DNA of 7,827 nt from CAWEHT01 sp963808455 (lineage in GTDB: Bacteria; Chloroflexota; Anaerolineae; CG2-30-64-16), in the NCBI GenBank assembly GCA_963808455.1, contig CAWEHT010000414.1, positions 1 through 7,827 on the forward strand, written 5' to 3'. The notes under the pieces were generated by a model, which was given only the letters and a program-made list of their open reading frames with translations, did no database searches and was not told the DNA's origin. A program made the translations under genes and the position numbers. Of this stretch, positions 1 to 6,192 are shown piece after piece. The number at the start of each line of letters is the position of its first letter. Position 1 is the first letter of the stretch.

Positions 1-39
1 ATCGTTAATGAGGGAATGAAGGTAACGCTTGCCACGTTG

Positions 40-63
40 GGTTAGTTTGGTTAGTTTTGGTTA
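40..63. repeat. Short tandem repeat GGTTAGTTT(T)
   Basis: GGTTAGTTT (40-48) is followed directly by GGTTAGTTTT (49-58) and a partial GGTTA (59-63). A related GGTTAGTTAAA occurs again around 214-224. The function is unknown, and it may be simple slippage in AT-rich DNA. Confidence 0.6.
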
Positions 64-393
64 AAAATAAGTCTTTTTGCTTAAAGAAACCCAAATCAAC
101 CTTCTTTTCTATTCAAAGTCTAATGAAGTTATGCCAATTTATACTAAACCCTACCGAAATCTGTTTAAAGCTAAGTGAATTCTCTCGGAAGCAGATAAAC
201 ATGGGCGAAGTGAGGGTTAGTTAAAGTGAATAAGTCTGCTAAAAACAAATGAAAACTAACTTGTGAGGGTGAAGTGTGCAAAACCACCGCAAATGTCCCA
301 AAATAAACCAAAAACATCCGCAAAAACCATGAAAAAACTCCCATAAAACAGGGTATTTTCGAGAAAGAATGGGAATCTTTGGAATTTCCCAAG

Positions 394-415
394 AACCCGC
401 TCAAACCCGCTCAAA
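394..415. repeat. Tandem 10-bp direct repeat AACCCGCTCA
   Basis: Two exact, adjacent copies (394-403 and 404-413) are followed by AA. They lie just before the CCCC/GGGG and AT-palindrome structures at 420-452. No function is inferred. Confidence 0.65.
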
Positions 416-429
416 GGAACCCCGTTTTA

Positions 430-452
430 GGGGATAAAAATATATTTTTCCC
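430..452. repeat. AT-rich palindrome flanked by G and C runs
   Basis: AAAAATATATTTTT (436-449) is a perfect 14-bp palindrome. It is bounded by GGGG (430-433) and CCC (450-452), so a longer imperfect hairpin with a small bulge at 434-435 can form. A separate CCCC (420-423) can instead pair with the same GGGG. Similar structures occur at terminators or easily melted sites, but nothing else here supports either role. Confidence 0.5.
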
Positions 453-495
453 ACCGCCATGCCGAGTAAGTTCGGTTTGTTTCTATATCTCCCAC

Positions 496-520
496 CCTAT
501 ATTAATAAAAGTAATATAGG
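496..520. repeat. Perfect 9-bp inverted repeat (hairpin)
   Basis: CCTATATTA (496-504) and TAATATAGG (512-520) are exact reverse complements separated by the 7-base loop ATAAAAG. No gene end lies next to it, and no T-run follows on either strand, so a terminator role is not supported. It is the strongest stem in the AT-rich segment. Confidence 0.65.
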
Positions 521-552
521 ACTTACACTGTATGCGTTTCGCGGTTCTCCTA

Positions 553-586
553 CGATAATGCTTCGTTACGCCTCGTAGTTATCGTC
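553..586. repeat. 7-bp inverted repeat ACGATAA / TTATCGT
   Basis: ACGATAA (553-559) and TTATCGT (580-586) are exact reverse complements around a 20-base spacer. The spacer also carries CGTTACG and CGTAG, so alternative pairings are possible. Function unknown. Confidence 0.5.
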
Positions 587-646
587 CGAACCTGCTATGA
601 CGTTCCGACCTGGGATAGAGCCTTAACGTTTCAACCGTCAGAGTCA

Positions 647-678
647 GGGTATCTCGTTTCGACATACATTTGATACCC
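647..678. repeat. 7-bp inverted repeat GGGTATC / GATACCC
   Basis: GGGTATC (647-653) and GATACCC (672-678) are exact reverse complements with an 18-base spacer. The element lies shortly before the composition change at the start of the beta-helix reading frame. Function unknown. Confidence 0.5.
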
Positions 679-732
679 AAACAAAGGATACATGACAACC
701 ATTTGAAAAACTTACACGTTCGCCAGGTTTAG

Positions 733-2229
733 ATTATAGTTCCAAGGAATGCAGGTATATGGCGCTACGTTGACATCACTATAGGTAGGATCATCCAGAA
801 CGACGAGATGACCCAGGCCGGTGCCGGCGTCGAGGCCAAAGCCAATGATGCCCTGATCACGGGCAATTACATCCACGACCTGATCATCGCAGCCAACTCC
901 AGCAGCGGCTCCTGGGGCGCCGACGGCATCATGCTCAACAACTCGAGCGATGACGTCGTCTCCTACAACCGCCTGATCAACTGCGTCGCCCCTAGCGCCG
1001 CCTATGGCCTCGACGGGGGTGGCGTGGAGTTCTTCGCGGCCGTCTCCAACGTCGCAATCCACCACAACTACGCCAACAACGTCAACGGCTTCACCAAGAT
1101 CGGCAGCAACGGGGCCACGGACAGCAACGACCTGTGGGCCGACAACGTCGTCATCAACTCCGGCCCGATGGTGGGCATCCACATCGGCGGCACGTGGGCC
1201 ACCTACGTCAACGGGCTGCAGGTCTTGAACAATACCATCGTGGCCGGCAACAATACCAACGGCAGCAACTTCTTCTACCTGAATCAGGCCAACACCACCG
1301 GCTTCACGGCCGCCGACCTGCTGGTGCGCAACAACATCCTGTATGCCAGCGGCACCAGCATGGCCGTCTCGCAGGAGGGCAACAGCGTTCCGTTTACCCA
1401 CGACCACAACATCTACTATGGCCTGAACCTCAATGTGACGCTCGCTGGCAGCGAGCTGAGCGCCGATCCGAAGTTCGTCAACGCCACGACGGGCAACTAT
1501 GCGCTGGAGGCTGGCAGCCCGGCCATCGGGGCGGGCCAGGCGCCGGCTCCCTATGCCACGGACTATGCCGGCGACCCGGTGCCCTCGGCGAACGGCGTGG
1601 ACCTCGGGGCCTACGAGTACGGCTCGCAGGCCAGCCCCACCTCCACGCCGACCGTAGCGCCCACCGCGACGAGCGCGCCGACTGCAGCGCCGACTGCAGC
1701 GCCCACCGTGACCCCGGCACCGACAGCCAGTCTTCCCAATCTGCTGAAGGATGGCTCGTTCGAGTCAGGGATCTCGCCCTGGTTGCTGCAAGTTGACACG
1801 CCGGCCAGCGCCAGCGCGAGCTTAGACACGGGCAACCACGCCGCGGACGGCGGCACGGCTTCGGCCAAGGTCAACGTCGCGGCGGGCGATGCCAGTGACC
1901 CATACTATGTCCAGCTGCGCCAGAGCGGCGTCGAGCTCTGCGCCGGATGCAGGTATCAGCTCGCGTTTTGGGCCAAAGCAGCGGCCGGCCGCTCGGTGCA
2001 GGCCGCCGTCCAAGGCGTGAACAGCCCTTACAACATATACCTCAACCAGACGGTAGCGCCCGGGACGGCCTGGCAGAAATACACCTACGAATTCACGCCG
2101 AGCCAGTCCGATACGGCCTTTGTGGGGTTCAACCTCGGGTCGAGCGCGTCAACGGTCTGGATCGACGGGGTCACGCTCACGGGCGGCTTGCTTCCGGAGG
2201 CTTTCCTGCCGTACATCGGTGCGAGGTGA
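733..2229 (+). CDS. Secreted beta-helix surface protein with carbohydrate-binding-like module, 5' partial
   Basis: An extracellular or surface protein, probably binding or acting on polysaccharide; no enzyme activity can be assigned. The first in-frame ATG is at 808 (473 residues), but the frame is open from 733, after a TAG at 730, and residues encoded there (GIWRYVDITIGRIIQNDE) fit another beta-helix turn. No signal peptide and no good ribosome site precede 808, so the real 5' end is probably missing. Numbering from 808: residues 1-210 are Asn-rich right-handed parallel beta-helix turns (ITGNYIHDL, VSYNRLINC, IHHNYANN, VRNNILYA). Residues 219-271 end in a GSPAIGAG...VDLGAYEYG motif typical of the choice-of-anchor Q type region. 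Residues 274-310 form a Thr/Pro/Ala stalk. Residues 311-458 resemble a CBM4/9-like beta-sandwich (LLKDGSFESGISPW...VWIDGVTL). The C-terminal FLPYIGAR resembles Chloroflexota exoprotein tails. It converges on the metal-transport operon, with 18 bases between stops. Confidence 0.8.
   Translation: MIVPRNAGIWRYVDITIGRIIQNDEMTQAGAGVEAKANDALITGNYIHDLIIAANSSSGSWGADGIMLNNSSDDVVSYNRLINCVAPSAAYGLDGGGVEFFAAVSNVAIHHNYANNVNGFTKIGSNGATDSNDLWADNVVINSGPMVGIHIGGTWATYVNGLQVLNNTIVAGNNTNGSNFFYLNQANTTGFTAADLLVRNNILYASGTSMAVSQEGNSVPFTHDHNIYYGLNLNVTLAGSELSADPKFVNATTGNYALEAGSPAIGAGQAPAPYATDYAGDPVPSANGVDLGAYEYGSQASPTSTPTVAPTATSAPTAAPTAAPTVTPAPTASLPNLLKDGSFESGISPWLLQVDTPASASASLDTGNHAADGGTASAKVNVAAGDASDPYYVQLRQSGVELCAGCRYQLAFWAKAAAGRSVQAAVQGVNSPYNIYLNQTVAPGTAWQKYTYEFTPSQSDTAFVGFNLGSSASTVWIDGVTLTGGLLPEAFLPYIGAR
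1675..1704 (+). repeat. Tandem 12-bp coding repeat in the Thr/Pro/Ala stalk
   Basis: GCGCCGACTGCA occurs at 1675-1686 and again at 1687-1698, followed by a partial copy. It encodes repeated APTA units within the Pro/Thr/Ala linker of the beta-helix protein. Such linkers commonly expand and contract by slippage. It is the most repetitive part of the stalk at DNA level. Confidence 0.6.
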
Positions 2230-2231
2230 CT

Positions 2232-2248
2232 GACCGATGATCGCGGTC
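2232..2248. terminator. Short hairpin between convergent genes
   Basis: GACCG (2232-2236) and CGGTC (2244-2248) are exact reverse complements with a 7-base loop. They occupy the 18-base gap between the beta-helix stop (2227-2229) and the stop of the second permease (2250-2248, minus). The position suits a shared bidirectional terminator, but the stem is only 5 bp and no T-run follows, so this is weak. Confidence 0.25.
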
Positions 2249-3117
2249 TAGAGACGCGGGAGGATCTCCCGGTCAGGATGTCGCGGCAGCCTCAGCACTC
2301 GAGGCCTGCCGCGACGGCTGAGCGGGTAGGAGACCAGGTAGGATAGGGCCGCCAGGGCCGAGATGTAGAAGCTGACGGGCAAGTAGCGGCCCAGATCCAC
2401 AAACGATAAGAAGAGGCCGGCCCATGTGAAGGCGAGGCTCAACGCCGCGGATAGCGCAACCGTGGCGAGGGGGCGACGCGACCACCGCTGCGCGGTCGCG
2501 GCCGGTGCCAGCAGCAAGGAAAAGACCAGCAGGGCTCCCACTACCTGGATGGCAGCAGCCACCGTGATGGCCAGCAAGAGCAGGATCAGCACGGAGAGCA
2601 GGCGGACCGGCACACCCCGGGCCTCGGCCAGCTCTGGATCGATGGAGGCAAACAGCAACGGGCGAAAGAGCCCGACTAGCGCTGCGAGCACGCCGAGGCA
2701 CAGGATGGAAGTGCTCACGACCGCCTGGCGCGTCACGCTCAGAATAGAACCGAAAAGAACTGCGACGGTGGCATTCGAGTGGCCGCCACTGGCATAGAGG
2801 CTGAGGAAAAGCACGCCCAGGCCCAGGGCGAAGGTGAGGACCATGCCGGTTTCCACGTCACGCCCGCGGGCGCGTTCGCCCAGGGCCCCGATGCCGAGGG
2901 CTGCCAGCAAGGTCAAGATACACGAGCCGGCCAGCGAGCTGATGCCGAACAAGAATGCGCCGGCCGCCCCGGCGAAGCCGATATGGGAAAGCGACTCGCC
3001 GGCAAAGGCCAGCGAACGCAGGACCACGAAGTAGCCGATCACGCCGGCAGCTAAGGCCACAAAGGTCCCCGCCACCAGGGCGTTCTGAACGTAGTCCTGC
3101 CGCAAGATCGCAAGCAT
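2248..3117 (-). CDS. Zinc/manganese-type ABC transporter permease, second of two
   Basis: Inner-membrane channel subunit of an ABC-3 family (ZnuB/MntB/TroC-TroD) metal importer, 289 residues. The ATG at 3117 is preferred over an in-frame one at 3198. It lies 8 bases after the upstream permease's TAA (3128-3126) with an AAGGG-like ribosome site, and it gives the normal family N-terminus (MLAILRQDYVQNALVAG); the longer reading would overlap the neighbour. About eight hydrophobic segments are visible. Family-typical motifs are FAGESLSHIGFAGAAGA after the second segment, corresponding to the ALSH region, and SIDPELAEARGVPV in the mid-protein loop. The C-terminus is a basic tail (SRRGRPRVLRLPRHP). 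It is clearly paralogous to the preceding gene, sharing HIGFAGAAGA and AEARGVPV, so the pair probably forms a heterodimer as TroC and TroD do. The metal (Zn or Mn) cannot be told from sequence alone. Confidence 0.88.
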   Translation of the reverse strand: MLAILRQDYVQNALVAGTFVALAAGVIGYFVVLRSLAFAGESLSHIGFAGAAGAFLFGISSLAGSCILTLLAALGIGALGERARGRDVETGMVLTFALGLGVLFLSLYASGGHSNATVAVLFGSILSVTRQAVVSTSILCLGVLAALVGLFRPLLFASIDPELAEARGVPVRLLSVLILLLLAITVAAAIQVVGALLVFSLLLAPAATAQRWSRRPLATVALSAALSLAFTWAGLFLSFVDLGRYLPVSFYISALAALSYLVSYPLSRRGRPRVLRLPRHPDREILPRL

Positions 3118-3125
3118 GGTATCCC

Positions 3126-3927
3126 TTAGCGTGAGAGCAGCCGCGCCGGCAAGTACATGGCGAAGGAGATGGCCGCGATGAAGAAACTCGGCGGCCAAGT
3201 CCCGTGCGCCACGTGGATGGCAAGGAAGATACCCAGCCAGACATAGCAGGTCCCGAGCACCATCGCCAATGCAATCGCCCGGCCTGGGCCCCGGACGAGC
3301 CGCATCGCCGTTGCCGCCGGCCCGACCAGCAACGTAAAGACCAGCAAGACACCGACGACCTGCACCGACATCGAGATATCCACCGCCACCAGCAGGAGGA
3401 AGCCCAGGGCCAGAGCGCGCACGGGCACGCCTCGGGCTTCCGCAACGCCTGGGTCGAACGTGCTGAAGGACAAAGGGCGGTACACGGCAATCACTGCCAG
3501 GAAGATGATCAGGCTGAGGGCAGCGGTGAGCCGCACATCGGCCCTGCTGATGCCCAGGACATCCCCGAACAAGATGGCGTACACGCCCTCGGCGTATCCC
3601 GAATAGAGCGCCAGGCAGAGGACCCCCAGCCCGAGGGCCAGGGTGTAGATGATCCCGATTGCCAGGTCATGATCGCCCGCTGCGTCTCCCAGCAAGCCGA
3701 TGCCGGCGGCCCCGCCCGTGGCGAACACGAGGAGTCCGACCAGGGGGCTCAGCCCCAACAGGACGGCGCCCGCCGCGCCCGCAAACCCAATGTGCCCGAG
3801 CGCATGGCCGGCGAAGGTCATGCCTCGAGCCACCAGGAAGTAGCCCACGATGGCCGACACCAGCGCCACGGCCGTGCCGGCCAGCAGCGCGTTTTGCGAT
3901 GAACGGCGCGACAAAGAGGTCAAACAT
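3126..3927 (-). CDS. Zinc/manganese-type ABC transporter permease, first of two, with a frameshift near its start
   Basis: Membrane subunit of the same ABC-3 importer. The body is intact, with the motifs FAGHALGHIGFAGAAGA and FDPGVAEARGVPV, about eight hydrophobic segments and the C-terminus YLPARLLSR. The start needs interpretation. An ATG at 3927, preceded by GAGGG (3935-3931), reads MFDLFVAPF and then leaves the permease frame. One extra base near 3898 explains this: removing it gives ...APFMQNALLAGTAVAL, the usual family N-terminus, and makes the 802-base span exactly 267 codons including the stop. The alternative is a TTG start at 3923 in the permease frame, giving an atypical TSLSRRSSQNALLAG N-terminus. 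A frame running back to 4199 only shadows the ATPase gene. The gene begins 55 bases after the ATPase stop and ends 8 bases before the next permease. I prefer the frameshift reading; whether it is a sequencing error or a mutation is unknown. Confidence 0.82.
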
Positions 3928-3982
3928 AGGCCCTCGAAGTCCAGGGCGCGGTCAGCGCTGGAGCGAAGGTCGAGGCCACCGG

Positions 3983-4747
3983 TTATGTCTCCACGCCGAC
4001 CACGAAGATGCGGTCCAGCGCCCTCACCACCTCGACGGGCGAGCCATACAAGCGGGATAGTGCAGCGCTCGTGATGACCTCGTCGGTGGGGCCGACGGCG
4101 CTGTGCCCGTTCGCCATGTACAGGACACGATCGACCACCGGCAAGAGAGGGTTGATATCGTGCGAGACAAGCATCACGGCGATGCAGCGCTGGCGGCACA
4201 CCTTCTGCGTCAGGGCCACGATCTCAGCCTCACGGCTGAGGTCGAGGCTCGCCAGAGGCTCGTCCAACAACAGCAACCGCGGGTCCGTGAGCAACGCCTG
4301 GGCGATGAGCAGGCGCTGCTGTTCTCCCCCGGAAAGCCGGCAAATGGGCGCATCGCCAAGGTCGAGCGCATCGACCTCCCGCAGGACGTCGTCGATCTGG
4401 GCTCGCCGGCGCCGGCTCGGCAACCCGATGCCCCAGCGGTCGCCGTCCAGCCCGAAGCCGACGATGTCGCGGGCGCGCAGGGCGAGATCGGCCTCGAGCG
4501 TCCGATGTTGCGGGACGTAACCGATCGCGCGATTGCCACGGCTTGGCACGCGACCCAGCACGCGCACGATGCCACCGGCCGGCTTCACGAGCCCCAGCAG
4601 GGCCCTGAGCAAGGTCGTCTTGCCGGCTCCGTTCGGGCCCAGCACTGCGAGGAATTCACCTTCGTCCACGACGAGGCAAACATCCTCCAGGATGGCGCGA
4701 TCCCCCAGGCAAATCCGGGCGTGCTCCATTTCGATGACGCTGCTCAC
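3983..4747 (-). CDS. Metal ABC transporter ATP-binding protein
   Basis: Cytoplasmic ATPase that drives the importer, 254 residues, a normal length for the ZnuC/MntA/TroB group. All nucleotide-binding motifs are present: Walker A GPNGAGKT (37-44), Q-loop glutamine in YVPQHR (Q80), signature LSGGEQQR (138-145), Walker B LLLLDEP with catalytic Glu163, D-loop SLD (167-169) and the switch histidine in SHD (H196). It should therefore be active. The chosen start is a GTG at 4747, whose G is also the last base of the TAG stop of the binding-protein gene (TAGTG overlap). This is a classic sign of translational coupling within an operon. An ATG six codons further in (4729) is a possible alternative. 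The C-terminal part (LSRLYGSPVEVV) follows the pattern of metal-type ATPases of this group. The symbol denotes the family; Zn versus Mn is not determined. Confidence 0.92.
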   Translation of the reverse strand: MSSVIEMEHARICLGDRAILEDVCLVVDEGEFLAVLGPNGAGKTTLLRALLGLVKPAGGIVRVLGRVPSRGNRAIGYVPQHRTLEADLALRARDIVGFGLDGDRWGIGLPSRRRRAQIDDVLREVDALDLGDAPICRLSGGEQQRLLIAQALLTDPRLLLLDEPLASLDLSREAEIVALTQKVCRQRCIAVMLVSHDINPLLPVVDRVLYMANGHSAVGPTDEVITSAALSRLYGSPVEVVRALDRIFVVGVET

Positions 4748-5776
4748 TATTTCCCCGTGCCTTGCTGCAGGGCCGCCGCCAGAACGTTCAGCTGGTCCAT
4801 CATCCAGCTCTGATAGGTCTTGCCCGGCGGCATGGTTTCCGAGACCGGCACGACGGGGATGTTTTGCTGCTTGGCCTGGTTCTCGACGTTGGTCGTTACA
4901 GGTGTCACGGTTTGCACGTTGTAGATCAGGATCTTGGCCTGTTTCTGGCTGATCTCATCGTTGATCGCGGTGACGGTATCCGCTGGAGGGTCGTTGCCTT
5001 CGGCGATGGCTTTCATGAACTCGAAAGGCGTAAGGACATTCAGCCCCTCCGGGGTCAACTGGTAAAGATAGATGGTCTCCGTCAGCGCTACCGGCGTCCC
5101 CTTATACGTAGCGTTGATCGCGTCGATCTTCTGCTGCAGCGGCGCCAGCGAACCCTTGAACGTGGCCAGATTAGCATCAAACGTCGCCGAATCGGCGGAT
5201 CCAACTTCTTCAGCGCGTCGACGATCGCCTGCGTGATGGCGGGCATGTTGTTCACGCCATACCAGACATGAGGATTGTCGGGCAGCTTGTGGTCGGCGAT
5301 ATCGCCACCCACCAACACGATGCGGTTGGCGTCCGGCGAGGCTGAAAGCAGCTTGTCCATCCAGTCGTCGTAGCCCAGCCCGTTTTCGACCACCAGCTGC
5401 GCCTGGCTGATACTCTGGGCCGTTTGCACGTTGGAAGTGTACTCGTGAGGGTCCACGTTCGGGTCTGACAGAATGCTCGTCACGTTCAACGCGATCGTCT
5501 CCCAGCTGCTTGATCACATCGCCGTAGAAGTTCTCCGCCGCCACGACCTCTACCACCTTCGAGGACGCCGGTGTGGCCGGAACCGCGGACGGGGCCGGCT
5601 GGGCAGCCGTAGGCTGCAGCCGGAGCCACCCCCGTGGGCACGGGGGCAGTTGCCGGCTGGCACGCTGCGAAGGTCACAATCAGGAGTGCTGGCAGGCCGA
5701 TTGCGCCAAGCTGTCTAGCGACGCGACTGGCGCGAGGGTGTGCCTGCAGCGAGCTGAGATTGATAATCCCTTTCAT
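4747..5776 (-). CDS. Metal ABC transporter substrate-binding lipoprotein, broken by three frameshifts
   Basis: Extracytoplasmic Zn2+/Mn2+-binding subunit (cluster A-I, ZnuA/MntC/PsaA/TroA family). Its ATG at 5776 has a strong ribosome site, GGAGG (5787-5783), six bases away. The protein is spread over three frames: changes near 5611 (one extra base), 5490 (one extra base) and 5198 (one missing base). Correcting them turns the 1030-base span into exactly 343 codons, 342 residues. The corrected product has a basic leader and hydrophobic segment ending in TFAAC (Cys39, probable lipidation), an Ala/Pro/Thr linker (about 40-73), then VEVVAAENFYGDVIKQLG. Expected metal ligands follow the family: His110 in DPHEY, His169 in NPHVW, Glu233 in LTETIY and perhaps Glu313 in VSETMPP where Asp is usual. 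There is no His-rich loop of the kind found in many ZnuA proteins. Because the motifs are conserved across all breaks, sequencing indels seem more likely than decay. It is the first gene of the operon. Confidence 0.85.
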
Positions 5777-5782
5777 GTTCGA

Positions 5783-5787
5783 CCTCC
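5783..5787 (-). promoter_or_regulatory. Ribosome binding site of the binding-protein gene
   Basis: GGAGG on the minus strand, six bases before the ATG at 5776. It fixes the start of the first operon gene even though the reading frame breaks downstream. Confidence 0.8.
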
Positions 5788-5814
5788 GAAGATAGGTAGT
5801 GAGCCGAAATTGAT

Positions 5815-5829
5815 AGACCGTTTCAGTTT
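5815..5829. promoter_or_regulatory. Candidate operator, imperfect copy nearest the gene
   Basis: AGACCG-TTT-CAGTTT is the imperfect counterpart of the palindromes at 5869 and 5923. Its nearest edge lies 38 bases upstream of the ATG at 5776. One half-site matches the consensus and the other has two changes. It may be a weaker site of the same array. Confidence 0.4.
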
Positions 5830-5868
5830 TGGCCTATGAACGTATGTTGCCTGCGAGCCGAAATCGAT

Positions 5869-5883
5869 AAACTGTTTCAGTTT
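5869..5883. promoter_or_regulatory. Candidate operator, perfect palindrome AAACTG-TTT-CAGTTT
   Basis: A perfect 6-3-6 inverted repeat within the second clear unit of the array. An overlapping 7-1-7 reading seen in this and the next unit (GATAAA-type half, C, then TGTTTCA) recalls the layout of Fur/Zur-family boxes, but the bases do not match a consensus I can name. Repression by a metal-sensing regulator is inferred from its place upstream of a metal importer. Confidence 0.5.
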
Positions 5884-5922
5884 TGCCCAGCGAAAGCATG
5901 CCGCCTGCAAGCCCAAATTGAT

Positions 5923-5937
5923 AAACTGTTTCAGTTT
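5923..5937. promoter_or_regulatory. Candidate operator, perfect palindrome, distal copy
   Basis: Identical AAACTG-TTT-CAGTTT, exactly 54 bases from the previous copy. The embedded TGATAAACTGTTTCA (5919-5933) is partly symmetric in a 7-1-7 arrangement. Exact conservation of the palindrome while neighbouring bases vary between copies supports selection on it. Confidence 0.5.
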
Positions 5938-6192
5938 GAGTCCATGCTAAGGGGCCCGTTGCCTCGCCGCATGTCGGGCCAACACGCGCAACAGCGCAGA
6001 ACTGGTTCGCAGTGTAGCACCTGCGCCCGTTGGATGCAAATTGCCGCGAGGCCCGGGCTGCAATGCCCGCCGCCGGAGCACAGCGTCGCTGGCTCATCCT
6101 GCGCGCGTGGCAACGCAAAGCCCACAAGTCGCCCAGCGCCGAATCCATGGCGCAAAGTCCACGACGGAGGGGCACATCGGCACCGTGCGGTG
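5938..6192. other. Intergenic region with no visible gene
   Basis: The space between the repeat array and the metallopeptidase stop codon. Open frames crossing it on both strands show no family motifs and run into the repeats or antisense to the peptidase gene. A small hairpin CGGGC/GCCCG (6054-6058 and 6065-6069, 6-base loop) is present. A promoter for the metal operon should lie here or within the repeat array, but I found no convincing -35/-10 pair. Confidence 0.55.

Larger units (their letters stand above)
1..780. other. AT-rich segment without a supportable gene
   Basis: This stretch differs sharply from the rest of the window. Positions 61-120 are about 27% G+C, 541-660 about 52% and 661-780 about 39%, whereas 901-960 is 65%. 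No open frame shows recognisable protein motifs. The longest (minus strand, 171-404, 77 residues) is hydrophobic low-complexity sequence with no family signature and is probably chance. What it does hold is short direct repeats (40-63 and 394-415), an AT palindrome near 430-452 and three longer hairpins (496-520, 553-586, 647-678). It could be a true intergenic or mobile-element segment, or foreign sequence joined to the contig by misassembly. The composition change around 733-800 coincides with the loss of the 5' end of the beta-helix gene, which favours a junction there. Confidence 0.6.
5751..5937. repeat. Diverged tandem repeat array in the upstream region of the metal-transport operon
   Basis: Four related units start at about 5751, 5801, 5855 and 5909, spaced 50, 54 and 54 bases, close to five DNA helical turns. 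The shared core on the plus strand is GAGCCGAAATTGATA followed by AACTGTTTCAGTTTT. The two upstream units also share their flank (ATG, two variable bases, then GCCTGC), so the full 54 bp was duplicated. The unit at 5751 is degenerate (GAGCTGAGATTGATA, then TCCCTTTCA) and overlaps the ATG of the binding-protein gene and its first codons. Regular helical spacing in a promoter region suggests repeated protein-binding sites lying on the same DNA face. That function is inference; the repetition itself is directly visible. Confidence 0.8.

Noticed and set aside
171..404. 77-residue hydrophobic minus-strand reading in the AT-rich segment
   Set aside because: It has no recognisable motif, no clear ribosome site and no neighbouring operon. 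Phe/Leu-rich readings arise easily in AT-rich DNA.
775..784. CACTATAGG, matching the core end of a T7 promoter and suggesting vector or primer sequence
   Set aside because: The ten bases before it match the T7 promoter at only about two positions, so a nine-base chance match is the simplest explanation.
712..1407. 231-residue minus-strand reading
   Set aside because: It is antisense to the beta-helix gene. Its Val/Asp/Gly-rich composition is the mirror of the GC-rich codons, and no family motif is present.
3926..4199. N-terminal extension of the first permease to 4199
   Set aside because: It overlaps the intact ATPase gene, is Arg-rich like an out-of-frame translation, and lacks hydrophobic segments.
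5751..5937. Repeat units with about 22-24 base intervals looked like a tiny CRISPR array
   Set aside because: The repeats are diverged, and the intervals resemble each other (both end ATG, two bases, GCCTGC), so whole 54-bp units were duplicated. There is no cas gene, and the array lies at the start of the metal operon.
5834..5940. Peptide repeats (TETVYQF on the minus strand, AEIDKLFQF on the plus strand) encoded by the 54-bp units
   Set aside because: 54 is divisible by three, so any frame shows a repeated peptide. The next unit is spaced 50 bases and breaks the frame, and a stop interrupts the minus-strand reading near 5834.
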